From contig NZ_PQSS01000008.1 in the NCBI RefSeq assembly GCF_002920535.1, forward strand, positions 97,831-161,830: a stretch of 64,000 bases of DNA. The letters are read 5' to 3'. Position 1 is the first letter of the stretch; every line of letters starts with the position of its first letter. The position numbers and the translations under genes are program-made. The notes under the pieces were generated by a model, which was not told the DNA's origin, did not search any database, and saw only the letters and a program-made list of their open reading frames with translations. Shown in pieces: positions 57,848 to 64,000 of this stretch. The DNA is from Streptomyces sp. Ru71. Its GTDB lineage: Bacteria > Actinomycetota > Actinomycetes > Streptomycetales > Streptomycetaceae.

Positions 57848-59167
57848 TCAGCCTCCGTAGGTGGCCTCGGACTCGCCCAGCACGGCGGCGAAGTCCGAGG
57901 CCAGCCGCACCGCCTCGGTTGCCTCCAGCCCGGCGACCGAGATCCGCACGCCCGGAGGCGCCGCCAGCCGGAACCGGGCTCCGGCCGCGACCCACCAGCC
58001 GTACGACCGCAGCCCGTTCACCACCGCCGACTCGTCCCGCACCGGCACCCAGACGTTCATCCCGCTCGCGCCGTGCGCGGGAATGCCCCGCTCCGCGAGC
58101 GCGGCCTTCAGGGCCTCCCGCCGCTGTGCGTACGCCTCCCGCGCGCGTGTCACCAACGCGCGCGTGCCGTCGTCGGTCAGCAGCCGGTGGACGGTGTCCT
58201 GCAGAAGGTGGCTCACCCAGCCGGACGTCAGCAGCAGCCGCCCGTCGTGCCGGGCCGACGTCACCGGATCGCAGGCCGCCGCCGCCCAGCGCAGATCCGT
58301 GCCCAGGAACTTGCTCACCGTGCGCACGTGCACCCACCGGGCGAGGCCGGATGCGGCGAGCGTCCACAGGGGCGCGTCGGCGATCTCGGAGGCGTGGTCG
58401 TTCTCGACGACGAGCACATCGCCGGCCTCGCGCAGCACCCGCGCGAGCGCGTCCCTGCGCTCGGCGGAGAAGCAGCCGCCGTAAGGATTCTGCGCCCGCG
58501 GACTGCACACCACCGCCCGAACTCCCGCACCCAGCGCCTCCTCCAGGGCGTCGGGACGCATCCCCTCGTCGTCCACCGCCACCGCGACGGTCCGCAGCCC
58601 GAGCGCCGCGACCAGATCCAGCAGATGGTGGTAGCCAGGATCCTCCATCGCCACGGCGTCCCCGGGCCGCAGCTCCACCGACAGCAGCCGGCCGATCAGA
58701 TCCAGCGCCCCATGGGCGAACGTCACCTGCTCCACGGGCACCCCGTCGGGCCGCAGCCAGTCGCGTACGGCCTCCTCCAGAGGCGCCAGCCGGGGCGTCG
58801 CACGGTGCGGACGGGCGCCGGGGGAGAGGCGTGACGGGGGCACGAGGGCCGGCAGCAGCCGCGGATCTGGGTGCCCGCCCGCCAGGTCACGCAGGCCCTC
58901 CGGCACCCTGGGCGGCCGACGTGAGGCGACCGCCGGCGCGGGCGCCACCACGGTGCCGCCCCGGCCGCGCGTGACCACGATGCCCCGCTGCCGCAGCTCC
59001 TTGTACGCCGTGGCGACCGTCCCCGGGCTCACGCCCAGCTCGTCCGCCAGCCGCCGCACCGGCGGCAGTGCCGCGCCCGGCGCCAACGCCCCTTCGGCCA
59101 CGCCTCGTTCCACGGACGCGGCAATTGCCTTGGCCGTCGTACCGACGATCCCATATTGTGTTGCCAC
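57848..59167 (-). CDS. MocR-family regulator
   Basis: A 439-residue fusion of a GntR winged helix (YGIVGTTAKAIAASVERG, LPPVRRLADELGVSPGTVATAYKELRQRGIV) and an aminotransferase-like domain. The PLP Lys is in RTVSKFLGTDLRWAA, with EDPGYHHLLDLVAALG and CSPRAQNPYGGCFSAERR as other landmarks. GTG 59167 is chosen because a -35 TTGTCT and -10 CATAGT with 17-bp spacing put transcription at that codon (leaderless). ATG 59191 would lie upstream of the -10. It is divergent from an MFS exporter and probably regulates it through the nested palindromes at 59169-59192. Confidence 0.88.
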   Translation of the reverse strand: MATQYGIVGTTAKAIAASVERGVAEGALAPGAALPPVRRLADELGVSPGTVATAYKELRQRGIVVTRGRGGTVVAPAPAVASRRPPRVPEGLRDLAGGHPDPRLLPALVPPSRLSPGARPHRATPRLAPLEEAVRDWLRPDGVPVEQVTFAHGALDLIGRLLSVELRPGDAVAMEDPGYHHLLDLVAALGLRTVAVAVDDEGMRPDALEEALGAGVRAVVCSPRAQNPYGGCFSAERRDALARVLREAGDVLVVENDHASEIADAPLWTLAASGLARWVHVRTVSKFLGTDLRWAAAACDPVTSARHDGRLLLTSGWVSHLLQDTVHRLLTDDGTRALVTRAREAYAQRREALKAALAERGIPAHGASGMNVWVPVRDESAVVNGLRSYGWWVAAGARFRLAAPPGVRISVAGLEATEAVRLASDFAAVLGESEATYGG

Positions 59168-59168
59168 G

Positions 59169-59192
59169 TTGGTAACTATGTACCAATACATA
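59169..59192. promoter_or_regulatory. Nested palindromes in the mocR/MFS divergent promoter
   Basis: Two overlapping perfect inverted repeats are TTGGTA-actatg-TACCAA (59169-59186) and TATGTA-ccaa-TACATA (59177-59192). They cover the -10 of the MocR gene (CATAGT, minus strand, 59180-59175) and lie 21 bp before the MFS start. The AT-rich patch stands out sharply from its surroundings. Confidence 0.7.
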
Positions 59193-59212
59193 ACTGGAGA
59201 CAAGGGGGAACC

Positions 59213-60487
59213 GTGCGCCGGACGCACCGCACAGCCACGGGCAAGGCACGCATACCCGGAGGACGAGACGGACGCGCGATGCTCGTCATCGCCCTCGTCG
59301 ACCGCATCGGCAGCGGACTGTGGGCCTCCGTCTCCGTCCTGTACTTCACCTACGTCGCCCACCTGTCCATCGCCCAGATCGGCACCCTCGCCGCAGCGGC
59401 CGGAGCCGTCGGCATCGCCGGCTCACCCCTCGGCGGACGGCTCGCCGACCGGTTCCCGGTCACCCGCGTCCTCGTCACCGTCCAGCTCGTGCGCGCCCTG
59501 GCCTCCCTGGCCCTGCTCACCACCGACCACTTCGCCCCGCTGCTCGTCTTCTCCGCCGTCGGCAGCCTCGGCGATCGCGCCGCGAGCGTCCTCACCAAGC
59601 TCTACGCCACCCGCATCGCCGGCCCCGACCGCGTCCGGTACCAGGCCCTGCACCGCACCCTCGCCAACGCCGGCTGGGCCCTCGGCGGCCTCGCCGCCGC
59701 AGCCGCCCTCGCCCTGGGCACCACCACCGCCTACCGCTGGCTGCTCACCGGCGACGCCCTGTCCTTCCTGCTCTCCGCGCTGCTCACCCTGCGCTGCAAC
59801 GAACCCCCCTCCACCCGGCGGACCGTCACCACCTCGACGACCCCGGCCCGACCCACCACCCCCCGCAGCCCCTGGCGCGACCGCACCTACCTCGCCTACG
59901 TCGCCACCGAGACCGTCCTGTCCCTCGACGACGCCATCTTCAAAGTCGGGCTGCCCCTGTGGATCGCCCACACCGGCAACGTCCCGCACGGACTGGCCCC
60001 GCTGCTGCTCGTCCTCAACAACGTCATGGTCGTCGCCCTCCAGGTCCCCCTGGCCCGATTCGGCACCACGACAGCCGCCGCCCGCGCACTCCTGATCCCG
60101 CTCTCCGCCGCCTTCGCGCTGGGCGGCCTGGCCCTGGCGCTCTCCGCCACCGACACCACCCCGGCGGCCATCGCCCTGCTCACCGCCGCGGCCGTCGCGT
60201 TCACCGTCGCCGAAATGCTCCACGCCACCGTCTCCTGGGAACTGTCGGTCGCCCTCGCCCCCGACAGCGCCCTCGGCGCCTACCTCGGCGTGCACGGCCT
60301 GGCCCAAGCCGCCCAGCGCAGCGCCGGCCCGCTCGCAGTCACCGCGGCCATCGCCACCGGCCCCGCCGGCTGGACCGTCTTCGGCGCCACCATCGCCCTG
60401 ACCTGCGCAATCCAGCACCGGCTCGTCCGCGAGCGGCTCAGCCGGACCCCGTTGTCAGTGCCCCCGGTTACTGTGAGTGAGCACTGA
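59213..60487 (+). CDS. MFS transporter (exporter-type) divergent from mocR
   Basis: A 424-residue 12-helix MFS protein. GTG 59213 has AAGGGGGA upstream. Landmarks are IALVDRIGSGLWASVSVLYFTYVAHLS in helix 1, SPLGGRLADRFPVTRVLVTVQLVRALA covering loop 2-3, DRVRYQALHRTLANAGWALGG, and VAEMLHATVSWELSVALAPDSALGAYLGVHGLAQ in the second half. The arrangement resembles DHA1-type drug exporters. Substrate unknown. Regulation by the adjacent MocR protein is likely. The next gene starts 22 bp downstream and may be co-transcribed. Confidence 0.88.
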   Translation: MRRTHRTATGKARIPGGRDGRAMLVIALVDRIGSGLWASVSVLYFTYVAHLSIAQIGTLAAAAGAVGIAGSPLGGRLADRFPVTRVLVTVQLVRALASLALLTTDHFAPLLVFSAVGSLGDRAASVLTKLYATRIAGPDRVRYQALHRTLANAGWALGGLAAAAALALGTTTAYRWLLTGDALSFLLSALLTLRCNEPPSTRRTVTTSTTPARPTTPRSPWRDRTYLAYVATETVLSLDDAIFKVGLPLWIAHTGNVPHGLAPLLLVLNNVMVVALQVPLARFGTTTAAARALLIPLSAAFALGGLALALSATDTTPAAIALLTAAAVAFTVAEMLHATVSWELSVALAPDSALGAYLGVHGLAQAAQRSAGPLAVTAAIATGPAGWTVFGATIALTCAIQHRLVRERLSRTPLSVPPVTVSEH

Positions 60488-60509
60488 TCGACTGCGCACA
60501 GGGGGAAAC

Positions 60510-61403
60510 ATGGCGCACACCGACCGCCGGACCATGCGACGCGTCCTTCGCCGCGAAATCGCCGGCACCATCGGCCTGCTCACCGACGAACACGACTTCC
60601 GCGCCATGCGGCGCTACCGCACCTTCACCTTCGACGACCACACCGCCTACCTGCGCGAAGTGGAAGCCCTGCTCAGGTCCCGCGCCACCCAGGGCGGACA
60701 CACCACGGTCACCCTCTTCGACCCCGAGGAGTACGCCGCCTACTGCACCTGGCACGAACTGGACCCCGACAGCCCGGCGAGCCGGACCCGCTTCACCGCC
60801 GAACTCGCCGCCACCGGCCCCACGGTCCTGTACGAGGGACAACCGCTGACCGAACTCGTCCCCGCCCTCGTCGACGAAGCCGTCCGTCAGGCCACCTGGG
60901 AGTACGCCGCCACCCTGCTCGCCCGCCTCGGCAGCTGCGCCTCCTGCGGCGAGGACATCGGACGCGCCGCCTTCGCACACGCCTCCGACCTCCTCATGCG
61001 CGTCCTCGACACCGCCTCACCCGGCAACCGGCACCTCGTCTGCAGCGTCTCCGGCCCACCAGAAACCCTGACCGCCGTGCTCCACGCCGACCAGGTCGCC
61101 GACGGCACCACCCCACTCGACGAAGCCGAAGCCCTGGAGTTCACCACCGTCCTCGCCCTCGGCCTCGCCACCGACAGCCCCGGCGGCCTCGTCATGCGCA
61201 CCAGCACACCCGGCAGCCCCGACCGCATCTACGGATGGCGCCTGCGCGACAACACCCTGCACCCGCTGACCGCCGGCGAGGTCTTCGACGCCTACTGCAC
61301 CGACATCGAGTCCGGCGATCTGCTCTCCCCGGAATCCGACGTCGACTACTGCGAGCCCCCCGACCTCGGCGCCGACGACACACTCCACCGCCACCGACGC
61401 TGA
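60510..61403 (+). CDS. Unknown protein with CASCGED motif
   Basis: A 297-residue soluble protein I do not recognise. It starts MAHTDRRTMRRVLRREIAGTIG and has FTFDDHTAYLREVEALLRSRATQGG and TVTLFDPEEYAAYCTWHELDPDSPASRTRF. A helical middle leads to LLARLGSCASCGEDIGRAAFAHASDLL, a Cys pair that could bind metal or form a disulphide. An alpha/beta C-terminal part follows with LHPLTAGEVFDAYCTDIESG. ATG 60510 has GGGGGAA upstream. It follows the MFS gene by 22 bp, suggesting a shared process. Confidence 0.7.
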   Translation: MAHTDRRTMRRVLRREIAGTIGLLTDEHDFRAMRRYRTFTFDDHTAYLREVEALLRSRATQGGHTTVTLFDPEEYAAYCTWHELDPDSPASRTRFTAELAATGPTVLYEGQPLTELVPALVDEAVRQATWEYAATLLARLGSCASCGEDIGRAAFAHASDLLMRVLDTASPGNRHLVCSVSGPPETLTAVLHADQVADGTTPLDEAEALEFTTVLALGLATDSPGGLVMRTSTPGSPDRIYGWRLRDNTLHPLTAGEVFDAYCTDIESGDLLSPESDVDYCEPPDLGADDTLHRHRR

Positions 61404-61424
61404 CGACCCCCCACAGCGACGCGA

Positions 61425-61455
61425 AGGGGCGCCCCGCCCGAAGCGGAGCGCCCCT
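61425..61455. terminator. Bidirectional terminator between the unknown gene and ptsI
   Basis: AGGGGCGC (61425-61432) pairs with GCGCCCCT (61448-61455). CCGC/GCGG inside extends the stem past one mismatch to a 5-nt loop. The flanking genes converge. Confidence 0.8.
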
Positions 61456-61485
61456 CCAACGACACGAAGCGTGCGCGCGACGCGA

Positions 61486-63156
61486 TTACTCGCCGGACAG
61501 CACCGCCTGAGCCGCGTTGCGCGCCTCCTCGGCACTGTCCGCTGCCCGCGCGGCCGCGGCGGCCCGCTCGCACTGAGCGAGCGTGTACTTCGCCAGGGTC
61601 GCGCGTACATAAGGAAGGGACGCCGCACCCATGGAGAGGGAGGTGACACCCAGACCGGTCAGCACACACGCCAGCAGCGGGTCGGACGCGGCCTCACCGC
61701 AGACGCCACAGCTCTTGCCCTCGGCCTTCGCCGCCTCGGCGGACAGCGCCACCAGGTCGAGCAGCGCCGGCTGCCACGGGTCCTGCAGACGTGACACCGC
61801 ACCCACCTGACGGTCCGCGGCGAACGTGTACTGCGCCAGGTCGTTCGTCCCCAGCGACAGGAACTCGACCTCCTGCAGGATCGACCGCGCCCGCAGCGCG
61901 GCCGACGGGATCTCGACCATCGCGCCGAACTTCGCCCGCAGACCCGCCTCCCGGCAGGCGTCGGCGAACGCCTTGGCGTCGGTGCGGTCGGCCACCATCG
62001 GGGCCATGACCTCAAGGTAGACCGGCAGCCCCTCAGCGGCCCTGGCCAGCGCCGTCAGCTGCGTGCGCAGCACCTCGGGGTGGTCCAGCAGGGTGCGCAG
62101 ACCCCGCACACCCAGCGCCGGGTTCGGCTCGTCGGCCGGGGTGAGGAAGTCCAGCGGCTTGTCCGCACCCGCGTCCAGCACCCGCACGACCACACGGCCC
62201 TCGGGGAACGCCTCCAGGACCTGACGGTAGGCCTCGACCTGCTTCTCCTCGGACGGCGCGTTCTTGTTGTCGTCCAGGAACAGGAACTCGGTACGGAAGA
62301 GCCCGACGCCCTCGGCACCGGCTTCTACCGCGGCGGCCACATCCGCCGGACCGCCGATGTTGGCGAGCAGCGGCACCTTGTGCCCGTCGGCGGTGGCGCC
62401 CGGACCGGTCGCGGCGGCCAGCGCGGCCTTGCGCTCGGCGGCGGCAGCCTGCAGCTGCGCCTTCCGGTCCTCGCCCGGGTTCACGAAGATCTCACCGGTG
62501 CTGCCGTCGACCGCGACCACCGTGCCCTCGGCCAGCTCACCGGCACCGGGCAGAGCGACGACGGCCGGCACACCGAGGGCACGCGCCAGGATGGCACTGT
62601 GACTGGTCGGCCCGCCCTCCTCGGTGACGAAGCCCAGCACCAGCGTCGGATCCAGCAGCGCCGTGTCGGCGGGCGCGAGGTCGCGGGCGACCAGCACATA
62701 CGGCTCGTCGCTGTCCGGCACGCCCGGCATCGGCACCCCGAGCAGACGGGCGACGATACGGTTCCGCACATCGTCGAGGTCGGCCACCCGGCCGGCGAGG
62801 TACTCGCCCGCCGCGGCCAGCAGCTCGCGGTACGCCGCGAAAGCGTCGTACACCGCGCGCTCGGCCGTGCTCCCCACCGCGATACGACGGTCCACGTCCG
62901 CCATCAACTCGGGGTCCTGGGCCATCATGGCCTGCGCCTCAAGCACGGCCTGGGCCTCGCCCCCCGCCAGATTGCCGCGCGCCATCAGGTCGGCAGCCAC
63001 AGCCTCCACGGCTTTGCGGGCACGCCCCTGTTCGCGCTCCGCTTCCTCCGCCGGGATCTGCTTGGCCGGCGGTTCGAGGACCGCCGTTCCCATGTGCCGA
63101 ACCTCGCCGATCGCCACACCGTGGCTCACGCCGACGCCTCGCAGCGTTGTCTCCAT
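61486..63156 (-). CDS. ptsI: PTS enzyme I (phosphoenolpyruvate-protein phosphotransferase)
   Basis: A 556-residue enzyme I, starting the sugar phosphotransferase cascade by moving phosphate from PEP to HPr. The phospho-accepting His186 is in GGPTSHSAILARALGVPAVV. The PEP-binding barrel carries GVGLFRTEFLFLDDN, RVLDAGADKPLDFL, NPALGVRGLRTLLDHPEV, FGAMVEIPSAALRA, SLGTNDLAQYTFAADRQ and the active-site Cys in KSCGVCGEAASD. ATG 63156 has GGAG at 9-nt spacing. It lies 78 bp downstream of crr on the same strand, forming the crr-ptsI operon known in Streptomyces. Confidence 0.97.
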   Translation of the reverse strand: METTLRGVGVSHGVAIGEVRHMGTAVLEPPAKQIPAEEAEREQGRARKAVEAVAADLMARGNLAGGEAQAVLEAQAMMAQDPELMADVDRRIAVGSTAERAVYDAFAAYRELLAAAGEYLAGRVADLDDVRNRIVARLLGVPMPGVPDSDEPYVLVARDLAPADTALLDPTLVLGFVTEEGGPTSHSAILARALGVPAVVALPGAGELAEGTVVAVDGSTGEIFVNPGEDRKAQLQAAAAERKAALAAATGPGATADGHKVPLLANIGGPADVAAAVEAGAEGVGLFRTEFLFLDDNKNAPSEEKQVEAYRQVLEAFPEGRVVVRVLDAGADKPLDFLTPADEPNPALGVRGLRTLLDHPEVLRTQLTALARAAEGLPVYLEVMAPMVADRTDAKAFADACREAGLRAKFGAMVEIPSAALRARSILQEVEFLSLGTNDLAQYTFAADRQVGAVSRLQDPWQPALLDLVALSAEAAKAEGKSCGVCGEAASDPLLACVLTGLGVTSLSMGAASLPYVRATLAKYTLAQCERAAAAARAADSAEEARNAAQAVLSGE

Positions 63157-63234
63157 CTCACCCGTCTCCGATAGTGCGGCGGGTCCCGCCGCCGCGGTGG
63201 TTGTCCTACCAGCCGTCACAGGACGGCGCCGACG

Positions 63235-63683
63235 TCACTTCCAGACGAAGAGACTGTCGCCGGTCTTCAGCTCGCCGTCCTCACGAAGCTCGGAGAGCGC
63301 CTCGGCCGTGGCCTCCAGAGCGACCACGGGGCACACCGGGGACTTGCCGGCGGCCTCCACGGCGCGGGGTTCCAGCGCACGATGGCCTGGCCGCGCGTGA
63401 CCGTGTCCCCCTTGTTCACGAGCAGCTCGAAGCCTTCGCCGTTCAGCTGCACGGTGTCGATGCCGAGGTGAGTGAGCACGCCGTGCCCGCTCTCGTCGAC
63501 GACCACGAAGGCGTGCGGGTGCAGGGAGACGATGACTCCGTCAACCGGCGAGACCGCCTCGGAGGCGTCACGGTCGGGGTCGATCGCGGTACCGGGGCCG
63601 ACCATGGCCCCGGAGAAGACCGGATCCGGCACGGCCGCCAGTCCGATGGCACGTCCTGCAAGAGGGGACGTCACGGTGGTCAT
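63235..63683 (-). pseudogene. crr: PTS EIIA-Crr gene interrupted by a one-base frameshift
   Basis: EIIA of the glucose/GlcNAc type, which passes phosphate from HPr to EIIB. ATG 63683 gives MTTVTSPLAGRAIGLAAVPD, and the active-site region is intact (VSLHPHAFVVVD with His57; GHGVLTHLGIDTV with His72). After VRWNPA the frame breaks near 63363/63364: one base is missing in AACCCCGC-GCCGTGGAG. Downstream, another frame continues perfectly (VEAAGKSPVCPVVALEATAE, ending KTGDSLFVWK) to a stop at 63235. Restoring one base gives 149 residues, the family length. It is either a fresh mutation or a sequencing error. Confidence 0.85.
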
Positions 63684-63795
63684 GGGAAACCTCCCAGGGG
63701 TGGAGATCAAAAGGGCCGTCTCGCCTGTCCCGGACGGCGCACTGGGCAGCAGGGTATGTCATAGGTAGTACCGGTTCCGCACGAGAGATCCGAAT

Positions 63796-63811
63796 AGAGG
63801 TCTAGACCACA
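63796..63811. promoter_or_regulatory. DasR operator (dre) upstream of crr-ptsI
   Basis: AGAGGTCTAGACCACA matches the DasR consensus ACTGGTCTAGACCACT at 13 of 16 positions and contains the perfect palindrome GGTCTAGACC (63799-63808). It lies about 113 bp upstream of crr. DasR control of pts genes in response to glucosamine-6-phosphate is established in S. coelicolor. Confidence 0.85.
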
Positions 63812-63823
63812 TCTCCCACGGAT

Positions 63824-63853
63824 TTGCACCCGCTCCGCGGCTCCGTGTACAGT
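63824..63853 (+). promoter_or_regulatory. Vegetative promoter pointing out of the window (rrn-like)
   Basis: TTGCAC (63824-63829) and TACAGT (63848-63853) with an 18-bp spacer form a good plus-strand promoter, divergent from crr. It is one of two plus-strand promoter elements at the right edge, consistent with tandem rRNA promoters. Confidence 0.55.
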
Positions 63854-63987
63854 CGTACTCCTGCGACGGGCTGAGCGACGCGATCGAGCGTCATCGCCCG
63901 AGCAGCAACCCAACTCGTCAGATCCTATCCCGGGATCACCTTCCGCATGCCTGCGGGACGGTGGTCAGGGGGGCGGAAAAAGCCTGG

Positions 63988-63993
63988 TAGAGT
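63988..63993 (+). promoter_or_regulatory. Likely rRNA operon promoter -10 at the right edge
   Basis: The end of the window, AAAGCCTGGTAGAGTTGGAA with -10 TAGAGT (63988-63993), matches my recollection of the sequence upstream of 16S rRNA in Streptomyces. The -35 is weak (GTCAGG, 63964-63969), as is common for these promoters. The rRNA genes themselves are outside the window. Confidence 0.45.
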
Positions 63994-64000
63994 TGGAAAC

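Overview
The window reads as a chromosomal segment of a Streptomyces. GC is very high by eye, third codon positions are almost all G or C, GTG starts are common, and many genes overlap by ATGA or GTGA. Diagnostic genes are present: rbpA with a sigma-R promoter, the smeA-sffA sporulation pair, ppm1, a conservon (cvnABCD), an SCO1431-family micro-protein, and the crr-ptsI phosphotransferase pair with a DasR operator. Gene order resembles my memory of the S. coelicolor SCO1390-SCO1435 region in reverse; this is recollection, not a search. I saw no tRNA, insertion sequence, prophage or CRISPR array. The right edge appears to enter the promoter region of an rRNA operon.

Layout. 0-5.9 kb: start of a TPR/EccA-like protein, a possible small RNA, a uridine-kinase-like P-loop protein, a Tat-exported C39-type peptidase, the SCO1431-family peptide, and a TetR regulator with an acyl-CoA dehydrogenase. 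5.9-11 kb: a DUF7064-like protein coupled to an aminoglycoside-phosphotransferase-fold protein, a zinc-motif hypothetical, an Lrp regulator and a YtcJ-like amidohydrolase. 11-18.3 kb: ppm1, fxsA, rbpA, an Atg22/UMF1-type MFS protein, a glycerophosphodiester phosphodiesterase, and the divergent yczE/yczR pair. 18.4-26.2 kb: sffA-smeA, an ankyrin protein, a 19-codon Cys-Cys peptide ahead of a HEAT-repeat protein, and a three-gene glycosyltransferase/SGNH-hydrolase operon.

26.3-31.6 kb is a 5-oxoproline operon (MFS, DUF1445, pxpA, pxpB, pxpC) with a divergent GntR. A perfect palindrome lies inside the operon's promoter spacer. 31.8-39 kb holds a condensin-like operon (kleisin-like, winged-helix-like and 1537-residue SMC-like proteins, order as in MksFEB/JetABC) without a nuclease subunit. 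Its first two genes are bridged by a 29-codon His/Asp-rich reading frame. 39.9-47.9 kb is a conservon in which a 1202-residue fused HyuA-HyuB (5-oxoprolinase/hydantoinase) gene sits between cvnC and cvnD. 48-51.7 kb: glycerol kinase, with a short reading frame where a glycerol facilitator would be expected, and a degenerate EAL-CBS-GGDEF protein. 51.9-61.4 kb: a secreted VanX-like dipeptidase, a Nudix hydrolase, a GH31 glycosidase, acetoacetyl-CoA synthetase, a MocR regulator divergent from an MFS exporter, and an unknown protein. 61.5-64 kb: ptsI and a crr gene that carries a one-base frameshift as read here.

Main points of interest are the condensin-like operon, the interrupted conservon, two unrelated 5-oxoprolinase systems about 12 kb apart, several self-consistent regulator/operator pairs, the crr frameshift, and a Z-DNA-prone palindrome found at least 13 times between 19 and 58 kb.
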